The notes: generated by a model from the letters alone, not told the origin. A DNA stretch of 15,918 nucleotides from Oligoflexales bacterium (GCA_028282865.1 JANQHA010000186.1:1-15918), one strand, 5' to 3'. Numbered from the stretch's first letter, positions 1-8,083 are shown. A program made the numbers and translations.

Positions 1-65
1 AAGTTTTATAAAGGGAAAATATTTTAAAATAATATTAAAAAATATTATAAATTTATTAAAATAAC

Positions 66-93
66 TTGACATTATATTAAAATATGTTAGAAT
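66..93 (+). promoter_or_regulatory. Sigma70-type promoter for the metalloprotease lipoprotein
   Basis: A perfect -35 box TTGACA (66-71) is followed after 16 nt by TAGAAT (88-93), one mismatch from the consensus -10. The 60 nt upstream are almost pure A/T with runs of A and T, like an UP element. Transcription would begin near 100, giving a leader of about 48 to 63 nt. This is the clearest promoter in the window by eye; strength is inferred, not measured. Confidence 0.7.
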
Positions 94-147
94 GAACCTA
101 GCTCACCTGACTCGAGCTTTTCCTTTTGCTGCTGTTGTTGTTCTTAT

Positions 148-750
148 ATGTGGATGTTGATGATGAACCCTTTTTCCCGACCTATTTTTTTTCTATTTAG
201 TTTTTCATACCTTCTAAATGCCTGTGGCCAGGCGGGCCAGCCTAACGTGAGAGAGCAAAAAGAGTACCGGCTTTATGTCAACTCTGAAGACTCGAAGGTG
301 CAGGATGAATTTCGATCTCTAGTCGATTTATTTAACGCCAGAACCTGCGCTAAAGTAATTGCTTTGGTAGACAATGCAGACGACGCTAACTCTCATATTG
401 TCTTGACCAAAGGCCTTCAACAGCGAGACGGTAAGGTTGGTTGGGGGCAATGGGAACGAATTAGTTACTCAGGAGGCCCTACAGGTACTGATGAAACTTT
501 GGTATACACTATGTCGCTCGAATTTGACTATGATTACGTATACAATCGCTTAGGCTCAGACAACGAAAGTAAGCGTAAGAGTTTGACCAATTTATTTGAT
601 CACGAAATTGGTCATGGCCTTCAAATGGAGCACGACACAACCAACACCAGAAGCGTTATGTATCCAGATATTTCCGGAACCAAAGACTTTGAGCCATTTT
701 TTAAGGATGTGAGGCGCTTCTTCGAATTACCTGAAGATATGTCTTGCTAG
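148..750 (+). CDS. Lipoprotein with a metzincin-like zinc metalloprotease motif
   Basis: The 200-residue product opens with a hydrophobic export signal ending in the lipobox LNAC (lipidated Cys26), so it is probably an outer-membrane or periplasmic lipoprotein. Residues 152-162 read HEIGHGLQMEH, the zinc site HExxHxxxxxH, and SVMYP (169-173) looks like the metzincin Met-turn. The usual glycine at position 8 of the zinc motif is Gln here, with Gly two residues earlier. The catalytic region is compact and sits at the C-terminus, so this is a small protease domain. ATG codons at 148, 154, 160 and 163 are all possible starts and none has a good Shine-Dalgarno; 160 or 163 would give a more typical signal length. 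Its TAG stop directly abuts the stop of the opposing gene. Substrate is unknown; peptidase activity is inferred from motifs. Confidence 0.8.
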   Translation: MWMLMMNPFSRPIFFLFSFSYLLNACGQAGQPNVREQKEYRLYVNSEDSKVQDEFRSLVDLFNARTCAKVIALVDNADDANSHIVLTKGLQQRDGKVGWGQWERISYSGGPTGTDETLVYTMSLEFDYDYVYNRLGSDNESKRKSLTNLFDHEIGHGLQMEHDTTNTRSVMYPDISGTKDFEPFFKDVRRFFELPEDMSC

Positions 751-2172
751 TCAATAAGCATTTTTGCCAAAAATAACTTCATTGATAGTCATACCAATAA
801 TACGAAGGTCCAACCACAGCGACCAGTTTTGGATATAAAATAGATCGTATTCGATGCGCTTTTCGATGCTGGTATTTCCACGCCAACCATGTACTTGAGC
901 CCAGCCAGTGATCCCTGCTTTAACTTTGTGGCGCAGCATATAACCTGGAACTTCTTTTCTAAACTGATCGACAAACACCGGTCGCTCTGGACGTGGTCCG
1001 ACCAAACTCATATCACCTCGGAATACATTGATTAATTGCGGCAACTCATCGAAACTATATTTACGCAGCGTGCGACCGATAGGCGTAGCGCGGTCCTCAC
1101 CTTCACGCGCCCAAACAGGTCCAGTATCTTTTTCCACATCTACAGGCATAGAGCGGAACTTTAGACAATCGAAGGTGTTTCCATCTAAGCCCATACGCTC
1201 TTGTCGGTAAAAAACCGGCCCGGGAGACGCCACTTTGATAATACAGGCGATCAATAGCATCAATGGCGAAAGGATAATTAAAGCAAATGCCGCGCCTAAG
1301 ATGTCAATCATCCGTTTAATTAAGCTGCCCATCCCTTCCAAGGGACTTTCATGGATATTTACAACTGGAACCCCTTGGACAATATCAATGCCCGCACCCA
1401 AGCGCGAATAACGCAGCAAATCAGGGATAACTTTTACATCTGGTACCTGATTAGAAATTTCGTAAATATGCTTCTCTAAAAAGCCATAAGCAGCATTAGG
1501 AACTGAAATCATCACGCTTTGAACTAGTTTATCTGACAAAAAACCAGCCCAATCTTCTGGTTCCTGGTAAGTTTTTATTCCATATTTGTCACAAAACTTT
1601 CGCCCTTCTTCGACTTGCTCGCGATCACCTACCAGGACCACTCCAATAACTTTGGTAATCATAAAATCGCTAGTTTTCGCCAGGCCAAGTGCATGAGCTA
1701 AGGCATAACCCGAGCCCACAATCAGAGTACCCCTAGCGGGTTGTTGCCGCATTCGAAAACGAAGAGCCTTACGTACGATGCTGCGCCCGGTGATAATTCC
1801 GATCGGGTGAATTACAGCGAAAAAAAACAAAGTAATCCTGGAGTATCGATACTCGCTATAAAAATAGGTAAAGGCTATAAAAGCTAAGCTTGCGAGGATA
1901 CAACTTTGAATAATATCAACAGCCTCTAATACTGCAGATCGCCTAAGCATCGAACGCCGGTAAAAACCAGCCGCAGAAAAAACAAATAGCCAAATAACAC
2001 AGATAAAAGGAATCAAGCGTAAATAAAGGCCAATACCAGGTAAACCTTTTGGATAATCAAGGCCAGTATGAAACCTTAACCAATAAGCTAGGATCCAAGC
2101 ACCAGCTACTGCAGAAAGGTCGACTGTAACCCTAATAAGCAGCAATAAAGTGCGCCTCTTAACGGAGCTCAC
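751..2172 (-). CDS. Polyprenyl-phosphate hexose-1-phosphate transferase (WcaJ/CpsE family)
   Basis: The 473-residue membrane enzyme matches the family that transfers a sugar-1-phosphate from a UDP-sugar to undecaprenyl phosphate, the first membrane step of exopolysaccharide or O-antigen synthesis. Four N-terminal membrane segments (about 8-31, 47-69, 85-106, 111-130) precede a cytosolic nucleotide-binding-like region beginning TLIVGSG. The catalytic bacterial-sugar-transferase domain starts near residue 286 with KRMIDILGA and a further hydrophobic stretch. It carries CLKFRSM, DELPQLINVFRGDMSLVGPRPERP-type motifs (from about residue 375) and the C-terminal GITGWAQVHGWRGNT block typical of WcaJ, so glucose-1-phosphate is the likely donor moiety. 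Length is normal for WcaJ. The start is GTG at 2172, with AAGGAG 7 nt upstream, overlapping the upstream glycosyltransferase stop as GTGA, which suggests translational coupling. Confidence 0.92.
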   Translation of the reverse strand: MSSVKRRTLLLLIRVTVDLSAVAGAWILAYWLRFHTGLDYPKGLPGIGLYLRLIPFICVIWLFVFSAAGFYRRSMLRRSAVLEAVDIIQSCILASLAFIAFTYFYSEYRYSRITLFFFAVIHPIGIITGRSIVRKALRFRMRQQPARGTLIVGSGYALAHALGLAKTSDFMITKVIGVVLVGDREQVEEGRKFCDKYGIKTYQEPEDWAGFLSDKLVQSVMISVPNAAYGFLEKHIYEISNQVPDVKVIPDLLRYSRLGAGIDIVQGVPVVNIHESPLEGMGSLIKRMIDILGAAFALIILSPLMLLIACIIKVASPGPVFYRQERMGLDGNTFDCLKFRSMPVDVEKDTGPVWAREGEDRATPIGRTLRKYSFDELPQLINVFRGDMSLVGPRPERPVFVDQFRKEVPGYMLRHKVKAGITGWAQVHGWRGNTSIEKRIEYDLFYIQNWSLWLDLRIIGMTINEVIFGKNAY

Positions 2173-3263
2173 AAGCTGACTCCTTCCATAACCTTAGCCG
2201 TAATAGCTCTCATTTTATTCTGAAAAGCCTCTAGGCTAAATCCGCTGTTCATTTCCCGTAAATCCTCAGGACGATAATTGCTTTTACTGAACTGACCGAT
2301 CACTTCAGCCAAAGCCTCAGGCGTGTGATTATAAAATAACTCCCCAGTAACTCCAGGCTTAACATAGTCCAGAGCGCCTCCTTGTCCATATGCAATCACA
2401 GGTAGCCCACAGCCCATAGCCTCGACCGGTAGTATGCCAAAATCCTCGATCCCGGGGTGCAATAAAGCAGTCGCCTGCGACATAATCGTCATTAGCCTCT
2501 CGCTGCTCGGTGCTATCTCAAAGCTTACATGGTTGCTAGCTAACCTTCGCAAAGAGCTCTCAAAAGGCCCACTTCCAGCTACAACCAGCCGGACGCCACT
2601 TAACTCACAAGCCCGAATAGCCATATCAAACCTTTTATACGATACCAGAGCCCCAGCTACGAGAAAAAAAGGGTCTTTGGGACTATCGCCAGCGATTCCC
2701 TCTGTACCACCGACTGGAGGATGAACCACCACAGCGTCTCTTCGATAATAACTTCTAACACGTTCAGCAACAAAACTCGAGTTTGCCACAAATTGGTCAA
2801 CCCTAGCGGAACTAGTAACATCCCAGATCCTTAAATTGCTGCCTACCATATTAGCCAAGAGGTTAAGACCAGGAATACCTTGAGCAACCTTTAAATACTG
2901 GTGCCTTTGGTCCCATATATAGCGCATTGGAGAGTGTAAATAGCATATATGCCTAGCATCAGGCCTGACAATCACTCCTTTAGCTACACAAGATGAACTA
3001 GAAACCACTAGATCATATTCAGATAAATCCAGCGATTCTATAAGTGATGGAAGAAATGGTAGTAATAGTTTCCGAAACCCAGACAACCAACGTGTCCAAA
3101 AAGGAACCACCACCCTCCTTCGGGTAATCGATGCAGGTAACCCAGCTGGATTATAAAAAAGGGTATAAATAGGAGCATCGGGATACATATCCAGAAGCGC
3201 CTCAAGAACTTTCTCCCCACCGCGGTAGGTATCCAGCCAATCATGAACTATTGCGACTTTCAG
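2169..3263 (-). CDS. Family 4 glycosyltransferase, WbaZ-like, with probable CTG start
   Basis: This GT-B glycosyltransferase probably adds a hexose (mannose in the best-known WbaZ relatives) to a polysaccharide or O-antigen intermediate. The first ATG (3188) would give 339 residues and begin inside the fold at MYPDAPIYTLFY. Upstream, the same frame stays open and encodes KVAIVHDWL followed by RGGEKVLEAL, the conserved N-terminal strand and acceptor loop of this family. The only start that keeps this block is CTG at 3263-3261, which has AGGAAG exactly 6 nt before it; an in-frame TAA lies 30 nt further upstream. The full product is then 364 residues. The donor site is intact: GSGPFESSLRRL, then HPGIEDFGILPVEAMGCGLPVIAYG with the E-x7-E pattern. 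It is the first gene of a unit with the sugar-phosphate transferase (4-nt overlap). Family is certain; the sugar is not. Confidence 0.9.
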   Translation of the reverse strand: MKVAIVHDWLDTYRGGEKVLEALLDMYPDAPIYTLFYNPAGLPASITRRRVVVPFWTRWLSGFRKLLLPFLPSLIESLDLSEYDLVVSSSSCVAKGVIVRPDARHICYLHSPMRYIWDQRHQYLKVAQGIPGLNLLANMVGSNLRIWDVTSSARVDQFVANSSFVAERVRSYYRRDAVVVHPPVGGTEGIAGDSPKDPFFLVAGALVSYKRFDMAIRACELSGVRLVVAGSGPFESSLRRLASNHVSFEIAPSSERLMTIMSQATALLHPGIEDFGILPVEAMGCGLPVIAYGQGGALDYVKPGVTGELFYNHTPEALAEVIGQFSKSNYRPEDLREMNSGFSLEAFQNKMRAITAKVMEGVSL

Positions 3264-3417
3264 GGTAATCTTCCTATATTTCTTAGTTTTTTAAGGGGCT
3301 TTTATTATGCTATCTATCTGAAAGAAAAGCATTAAAAAACTCACTAGATTTTCTAGTAATCAGTCTTAGTTACGTCCCTAGGTTACTGAATATAGGAAAT
3401 AAATTCCTGTAACATAA

Positions 3418-3447
3418 TTGCACGACTTCCCGTAACTGTAGTATGAT
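3418..3447 (+). promoter_or_regulatory. Candidate sigma70 promoter for the sigma54 activator
   Basis: TTGCAC (3418-3423) and TATGAT (3442-3447) are separated by 18 nt; each hexamer is close to consensus. Transcription from here would leave a leader of about 137 nt containing the two hairpins described nearby. The assignment rests on box similarity only. Confidence 0.4.
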
Positions 3448-3571
3448 TATTATATAAGCCACTCAATACATTTCGAGGAAGAATACGCTTCAATTCTAGA
3501 GGCGCTATAGAACCCTCAACAATCAAACCATCAAAAACGGCTTGTTTTTTTGGCCACCAGGTTCCAATTAG

Positions 3572-3590
3572 AAAGGGAGCAAGCTCCTTT
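3572..3590 (+). promoter_or_regulatory. Ribosome-binding-site hairpin at the activator start
   Basis: The Shine-Dalgarno AGGGAG lies inside an inverted repeat: AAAGGGAG (3572-3579), loop CAAG, CTCCTTT (3584-3590). It folds as seven base pairs with one bulged G, and the ATG follows immediately at 3591. If formed in mRNA, the stem would hide the ribosome site and limit translation until melted or bound. The pairing is seen directly; a regulatory role is inferred. Confidence 0.5.
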
Positions 3591-4769
3591 ATGAGCACAA
3601 CTGACAAAATTCAGCAAAACTCGCATACTACCGAAGCTGCTTCCCTATTCGACTCAGATGCCTCGCAGCAGCCAATTTCGGGAACAAACTGGCGAGACTG
3701 TTTTCCAGAAATTATCGGACGCAGCCCCGCGATAGCTGATATATTGATAACCGTTGCCAAGATCGCCCGTTCAGACAGTGCAGTGCTCATATTCGGAGAA
3801 AGCGGTACTGGCAAAGAGCTCATAGCATCCGCCCTGCATCGGCTATCAAATCGTAGCGAAAAAAGATTTGTCCCGATCAACTGCAGTGCCATACCAGAAA
3901 ATTTATTAGAATCAGAGTTATTTGGTCACGAGAAAGGTGCATTTACTGGCGCAACCTCGAGACGGGCTGGACATTTCGAGATTGCTAATGGCGGTACTAT
4001 ATTACTCGATGAAATTGGTGATATGCCGCTACGTTTGCAAGCAAAGTTGCTAAGGGTGCTACAAGAAAAACAATTCACCTCGGTGGGTGGCAGTCATTTG
4101 AAGCAAGCCGATGTTCGGGTAGTAGCCGCAACCAATATCGACCTCGATAAAGCGATAAAAGAAGGTCGCTTTCGATTAGATCTATTTTATCGGCTTAATG
4201 TTCTTCCTATCACCCTTCCGCCATTGCGAGACCGGAAGGCTGATATAGTCGACTTATTAGATCACTTTTTAAGTATTGCAAACCGCATTCACAACCTAAG
4301 TAGTCCTTGCTACCTAAGCGATACCGCAATCGAACTCCTGTGTTCTTATGAATGGCCGGGAAACATTCGCGAGCTTCAGAACTTAATCGAACGGCTAGTC
4401 ATCTTAAAAAACGGCGGCGAGATCTCAACTGAGCACCTACCACTAGAAATCAGACGATCTTTGAGCCCTATAGAATCCGACCAAAAGCAGGTGTCACCTG
4501 GGACTATGCCATTAGCACCGATCTCTCAGACCATCCAAGGAAACATAGCGGCAAACCACCCCACAGACCGCCTTACTCTGCCCAGCGAAGGCATAAACCT
4601 AACACAATACATCGAAAGCCTCGAAAACAAGATGATTCTAGAAGCTCTTGAGCGGACTCATCATAATAAGAATCAGGCCGCAAAGCTACTCGGTCTCAAC
4701 CGCACCACCTTGGTCGAGCGAATCAAAAAAAGAAAAATCGCCCCATTAAACCCAACCATTAAAACCTAG
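3591..4769 (+). CDS. Sigma54-dependent activator (AAA+ / Fis HTH) lacking a sensory domain
   Basis: The 392-residue bacterial enhancer-binding protein hydrolyses ATP to remodel the closed complex of sigma54 RNA polymerase. Only about 38 unstructured-looking residues precede the AAA+ domain, so it has no receiver, PAS or GAF module, resembling PspF in layout. Walker A is GESGTGKE (69-76), the sigma54-contacting GAFTGA loop is intact (116-121), Walker B is GTILLDE (135-141), and arginine-finger context FRLDLFYRL is at 194-202. WPGNIREL (255-262) ends the AAA+ part. A low-complexity linker (about 290-335) leads to a Fis-type helix-turn-helix (about 345-380, [18 protein letters not shown]). Activity is presumably set by a partner protein or by expression level. 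It is divergent from the polysaccharide pair, a plausible but unproven target. The ATG is preceded by a hairpin-masked Shine-Dalgarno. Confidence 0.93.
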   Translation: MSTTDKIQQNSHTTEAASLFDSDASQQPISGTNWRDCFPEIIGRSPAIADILITVAKIARSDSAVLIFGESGTGKELIASALHRLSNRSEKRFVPINCSAIPENLLESELFGHEKGAFTGATSRRAGHFEIANGGTILLDEIGDMPLRLQAKLLRVLQEKQFTSVGGSHLKQADVRVVAATNIDLDKAIKEGRFRLDLFYRLNVLPITLPPLRDRKADIVDLLDHFLSIANRIHNLSSPCYLSDTAIELLCSYEWPGNIRELQNLIERLVILKNGGEISTEHLPLEIRRSLSPIESDQKQVSPGTMPLAPISQTIQGNIAANHPTDRLTLPSEGINLTQYIESLENKMILEALERTHHNKNQAAKLLGLNRTTLVERIKKRKIAPLNPTIKT

Positions 4770-4779
4770 TAGGTTTTTT
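4761..4779 (+). terminator. Small hairpin overlapping the activator stop codon
   Basis: AAAACC (4761-4766), TAGTA loop, GGTTTT (4772-4777) then TT. The TAG stop codon of the activator sits in the loop. It is A/T-rich and short, so it may only assist the stronger terminator just downstream. Confidence 0.35.
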
Positions 4780-4798
4780 AGAAACCCTTCTCTTTAGT

Positions 4799-4834
4799 AA
4801 CCTCGGGGTTGGCACAGCCACTCCGAGGTTTTTA
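4799..4834 (+). terminator. Rho-independent terminator after the sigma54 activator
   Basis: AACCTCGGGG (4799-4808) pairs with CTCCGAGGTT (4821-4830) with one G-U pair, and the T-run beginning inside the right arm continues as TTTAATTT. The loop holds TGGC-ACA-GCCA, which could extend the stem in an alternative fold. Strong GC stem plus U-tract on the plus strand; it separates the regulator from glnS. Confidence 0.8.
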
Positions 4835-4912
4835 ATTTAGTGTAGCAATCACCGTTCCCATAACCACCTACAATATGGTAAAAAAGACCTCGATCTAATA
4901 TGGGAGCTAGAA

Positions 4913-6628
4913 ATGTCGGCGGACACTACACCTAACAACGAAACCCCTAAAACCTCTAACTTCATTCGTCAAATTATCATAAACGACTTCAAATCAGGTA
5001 AATTTGGCGGCCGGGTCGTAACTAGGTTTCCTCCCGAACCTAATGGCTACTTACATATTGGCCATGCTAAAGCAATTTGCCTAAACTTTGGAACCGCCGC
5101 TGAAAATGAGGGTGGGGTCTGCCACCTGAGATTTGATGATACCAACCCACTAAAAGAAGACGAGGAGTATATGGAGGCCATTAAGTCAGACATTAAATGG
5201 CTAGGATACGATTGGGGCTCAAACCTTTTTCATGCCTCCGACTACTTCGAACGATTATACCAATGTGCAGTTGAACTCATAAAAAACAGCAAAGCTTATG
5301 TATGTTCACTCTCAGCAGACGAGGTCAGACAGTACCGGGGTACTCTAACTGAACCTGGCAAAGAGAGCCCCTACAGAAACCGGAGCGTCGAGGAAAACCT
5401 TGATCTATTCGACCAGATGCGCCAAGGAAAGTTTAAAGAAGGCACCCACACCCTACGAGCAAAGATCGACATGAAATCTGGAAACATAAATATGAGAGAC
5501 CCTGCTCTCTACCGGATTCGTCATGTCGCTCACCACCGAACTGGAGATGCCTGGTGCATCTACCCGATGTATGACTTTGCCCATTGTTTATCAGATTCAT
5601 TCGAAAATATTACCCATTCACTTTGTACTTTAGAGTTTGAGGACCACCGCCCCCTCTATGACTGGATCTTAGATGAATTGAAAACGGAAAGTCATCCTCA
5701 GCAAATTGAGTCGGCAAGGTTAAATATCAACTATACAATTATGTCGAAGCGAAAGCTCCGACAACTAGTCGAAGATGGGCACGTCTCCGGGTGGGACGAC
5801 CCAAGAATGCCTACCCTTCAGGGTCTGCGACGACGTGGATATACACCAGCGTCCATTCGCAACTTTTGTGAGCGCATCGGTGTTAGTAAAAAACAATCGA
5901 TCATTGATGTCAGTACCTTGGAAGAGTGTGCACGTGAAGACCTGGGAAACAATGCTAAGCGAGCATTTGCAGTTTTGGATCCGCTTAAGATTACGATCGA
6001 CTCGCTCCCTGAAGACCATGAAGAGGTATTTAACGTACCAAATCACCCCAAGGATGAAACAATGGGGCGAAGAGACATACCGTTTAGCAGGCAAATATAC
6101 ATAGAAAGAAGTGACTTTATGGAGGAGGCACCAAAGAAGTTTTTCCGACTAACCTTAGGCAAAGAAGTACGACTACGCTATGGATATGTTATTAAATGCA
6201 ACGAAATCATCAAAGATAGTGACGGCAATATCACAGAACTCAAATGCACACATGACGCCGACACTCTCGGCGGAAAAAAACCCGCAGATGGTCGCAAAGT
6301 TAAAGGTATCATCCATTGGGTTTCAGCAAAGCATGCCGCTAGTGCGATTATAAATGTCTACGATAGGCTATTTTCAGTACCTAACCCAGGAGCTGGAGAA
6401 AAAGAGGGAATCGACTTCAAGTCGCATTTAAATCCAAACTCGCTGCAGGTGCTTAGCAAATGTTTTGTGGAGCCAGGCTTAAAAGATGCAAAGCCAGAAG
6501 AATCATTTCAATTTGAGCGCCTTGGTTATTTTTGCCGAGAACAAAACGAGCAGTCTGATTTACCGACATTCAATCGGATTGTGACTCTAAAAGACACCTG
6601 GGCAAAGGTTCAAGGAGAGCAAAATTAA
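4913..6628 (+). CDS. glnS: Glutaminyl-tRNA synthetase
   Basis: This cytosolic class I enzyme charges tRNA-Gln with glutamine using ATP. The 571 residues are close to the roughly 550 of the E. coli enzyme. The catalytic core starts with [17 protein letters not shown] (HIGH motif at 48-51), followed by RFDDTNP (73-79), and the second signature is MSKRK (277-281) in place of [24 protein letters not shown] (291-309) is typical of GlnRS, and the C-terminal beta-barrel anticodon-binding region is complete. The ATG has GGGAG about 8 nt upstream; a TACAAT box (4869-4874) could be its -10, with no clear -35. It heads a close run: the next gene starts 1 nt after its stop. Having GlnRS implies direct glutaminylation rather than sole reliance on the amidotransferase route. 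Confidence 0.97.
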   Translation: MSADTTPNNETPKTSNFIRQIIINDFKSGKFGGRVVTRFPPEPNGYLHIGHAKAICLNFGTAAENEGGVCHLRFDDTNPLKEDEEYMEAIKSDIKWLGYDWGSNLFHASDYFERLYQCAVELIKNSKAYVCSLSADEVRQYRGTLTEPGKESPYRNRSVEENLDLFDQMRQGKFKEGTHTLRAKIDMKSGNINMRDPALYRIRHVAHHRTGDAWCIYPMYDFAHCLSDSFENITHSLCTLEFEDHRPLYDWILDELKTESHPQQIESARLNINYTIMSKRKLRQLVEDGHVSGWDDPRMPTLQGLRRRGYTPASIRNFCERIGVSKKQSIIDVSTLEECAREDLGNNAKRAFAVLDPLKITIDSLPEDHEEVFNVPNHPKDETMGRRDIPFSRQIYIERSDFMEEAPKKFFRLTLGKEVRLRYGYVIKCNEIIKDSDGNITELKCTHDADTLGGKKPADGRKVKGIIHWVSAKHAASAIINVYDRLFSVPNPGAGEKEGIDFKSHLNPNSLQVLSKCFVEPGLKDAKPEESFQFERLGYFCREQNEQSDLPTFNRIVTLKDTWAKVQGEQN

Positions 6629-6629
6629 A

Positions 6630-7151
6630 TTGAATGAGATGAAAACCCATATCATTACAACCGGAGGAACGATCGATAAATCTTATAATGAAAGCGATGG
6701 AACGCTGCTTAATAGAAGCTCCGAGATTAAAAAATTCATAACAGATAAATTAAGGCTTCCTTACAATCAACTCGAATTTCATTCAATTCTTAACAAAGAC
6801 TCCCTTGATATGACCTCAGTAGATCGGGAGCAGCTTACTAAACTTATACAGTCGCTTTGCACCAACAAAACTCCGGTGGTTGTAATCCACGGCACAGATA
6901 CCATGGATCAATCGGCAAAAGCCTGTTATGATGCTATTTCTTCGGCTGCAGCCCCGGTCGTTTTTACCGGTGCTATGCGACCTCTCGGATTTGAAGATTC
7001 CGACGCGAGGCAAAATGTAACCGAAGCTTTATTTGCAGCACGGGTAGCGGCACCTGGTGTTTATATCTCGTTTCATGGAGCCTTACACTTGCTGCCTAAC
7101 GTTAGAAAAAATCACCAGAAGGGTACTTTCGAATCATTTCAAACACCCTGA
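6630..7151 (+). CDS. Stand-alone asparaginase N-terminal-domain protein
   Basis: The 173-residue product covers only the N-terminal domain of the asparaginase/glutaminase family, which hydrolyses the side-chain amide of Asn or Gln. It keeps TTGGTID (catalytic Thr14), the substrate-binding DSLDMT (57-62) and HGTDTM (87-92, Thr90-Asp91 region), then VFTGAMRP. By eye the lysine that completes the second catalytic triad of full-length enzymes is not aligned; this needs a proper alignment. The end NVRKNHQKGTFESF resembles the natural C-terminus of short single-domain relatives, so it is probably not a truncation. The frame begins with TTG at 6630 (AAGGAG about 12 nt upstream, overlapping the glnS end); ATG at 6639 is the alternative. 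Only 1 nt separates it from glnS, so the two are almost certainly cotranscribed. Cytosolic; no signal peptide. Confidence 0.85.
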   Translation: MNEMKTHIITTGGTIDKSYNESDGTLLNRSSEIKKFITDKLRLPYNQLEFHSILNKDSLDMTSVDREQLTKLIQSLCTNKTPVVVIHGTDTMDQSAKACYDAISSAAAPVVFTGAMRPLGFEDSDARQNVTEALFAARVAAPGVYISFHGALHLLPNVRKNHQKGTFESFQTP

Positions 7152-7180
7152 ATAGTGGGACGGTGATTAGGAGAGCTAGG

Positions 7181-8083
7181 ATGCTTAGTTTTTTAAAATT
7201 ATTTGCCTTACCAGTTTCACTAGCAGCAAACACAACCATTAACCGAGATCTTACTATTAAAGTTGATGGTTACCCTAAGTTCACTCCAGTTGTGCACGAA
7301 TTCAAAAACGCGGAGAATCCTGAGAGTGTTTATGTCGATTTAAAATCAGGATTCGCATTTATATCGAATGTGGCCGGATCGGGAGACCAAAAAAATGGCC
7401 GTGGCTGGATAGCTAAAATTAGTACCAAGAAAAAAATGCCTCAGCGCTTAAGCCCATGGGTAAAAGGTCTCAATGCACCTAAAGGAATGAGGTCTTTTAA
7501 CGGCATTCTTTGGGTCACTGATATCGACAGAGTCATCGGTGTTAATATCAGCTCAGGAAAGATTCTTTATAGGATCCCCATCAAAAAAGCTAAGTTTCTA
7601 AATGACCTCGCCATCGATTCACTCGGCCAACTTTACGTATCGGACACCCTAGCATCGCGGATATATAAGATTACAAAAGACAAAAAGGTCGAAACATTTG
7701 CCGAGGGACCTAAATATGAGTCTCCAAACGGTTTGTTAGTATTAAATAAGAAGCTGTACGTAGCTTCCTGGGGTCTAACCAAAGACTGGTCCACTAAAAT
7801 TAGCGGCCGACTCTATAGCCTAGACTTAAAAACTAAGCAGATGCGGTATGTAACGAAGAAACCTCTAGGAAATCTTGACGGCTTGGAAGTCGACAAAAAA
7901 GGAAATTTTATTGTTTCGGATTGGGTCGCCGGCAAGGTCTTTCAGATCAAACCTTCTGGGAAGGCCAAAACAATATTTTACGGTATGAAGGGGTCGGCAG
8001 ATATTGGTATTGAGAGCAGCAGTGGGCACTTATTCATTCCAAGGATGAACGAAGGCGTGGTAAGCATTGCTAAAATCAACTGA
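7181..8083 (+). CDS. Exported SMP-30/NHL-like beta-propeller protein
   Basis: The 300-residue protein has a short signal peptide (about residues 1-16, hydrophobic core ending LAA) and then repeats of a six-bladed propeller: phrases such as FISNVAG, ILWVTDIDRVIGVN, LNDLAIDSLGQLYVSDT, NGLLVLNKKLYVASWG and LDGLEVDKKGNFIVSDW recur at blade spacing. These match the SMP-30/gluconolactonase/LRE superfamily, whose members bind a divalent metal and include lactonases; actual activity here is not determined. I chose ATG 7181 because AGGAG (7169-7173) sits 7 nt upstream and it gives a proper signal peptide; the frame is open from a GTG at 7163. It lies 29 nt after the asparaginase-domain gene and overlaps the next gene by 17 nt, so it is part of the glnS run. 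Likely periplasmic. Confidence 0.85.
   Translation: MLSFLKLFALPVSLAANTTINRDLTIKVDGYPKFTPVVHEFKNAENPESVYVDLKSGFAFISNVAGSGDQKNGRGWIAKISTKKKMPQRLSPWVKGLNAPKGMRSFNGILWVTDIDRVIGVNISSGKILYRIPIKKAKFLNDLAIDSLGQLYVSDTLASRIYKITKDKKVETFAEGPKYESPNGLLVLNKKLYVASWGLTKDWSTKISGRLYSLDLKTKQMRYVTKKPLGNLDGLEVDKKGNFIVSDWVAGKVFQIKPSGKAKTIFYGMKGSADIGIESSSGHLFIPRMNEGVVSIAKIN

Larger units (their letters stand above)
3264..3590. other. Intergenic region between divergent polysaccharide and regulator genes
   Basis: These 327 nt separate the minus-strand glycosyltransferase from the plus-strand activator and must hold both control regions. They contain a perfect inverted repeat ACTAGA-TTT-TCTAGT (3343-3357), a small palindrome AGGAA-ATAAA-TTCCT (3394-3408), a candidate plus-strand promoter (3418-3447) and an A/T stem AAAAAC-GGCTT-GTTTTT (3533-3549) in the activator leader that could act as a weak attenuator. 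No convincing promoter was found for the minus strand. A 74-codon minus-strand open frame (3383-3607, TTG start, no Shine-Dalgarno) overlaps the activator start and is not called. Confidence 0.6.

Noticed and set aside
1..65. A/T-rich repeats at the window start as an origin or repeat array
   Set aside because: No DnaA-box-like or iterated units; better explained as an UP-type element for the adjacent promoter.
3551..3566. Sigma54-like promoter TGGCCACCAGGTTCCA just before the activator (possible autoregulation)
   Set aside because: Layout matches TGGC-N8-TTGCA but the essential -12 GC is CC, and the implied transcription start would fall inside the Shine-Dalgarno.
3383..3607. 74-codon minus-strand open frame between the polysaccharide and activator genes
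   Set aside because: TTG start without a ribosome site, overlaps the start of the well-supported activator, and no recognisable family. It could be a gene remnant but there is no positive evidence.
4810..4824. TGGCAC resembling a sigma54 -24 element before glnS
   Set aside because: The -12 position reads CC rather than GC and the sequence is explained by the terminator hairpin.
5765..6104. Two opposed 109-codon frames within glnS
   Set aside because: Fully inside conserved glnS coding sequence; shadow frames.
6630..7151. Asparaginase-domain gene as a truncated pseudogene
   Set aside because: Motifs are intact, the C-terminal end resembles known single-domain proteins, and no remnant of the second domain follows.
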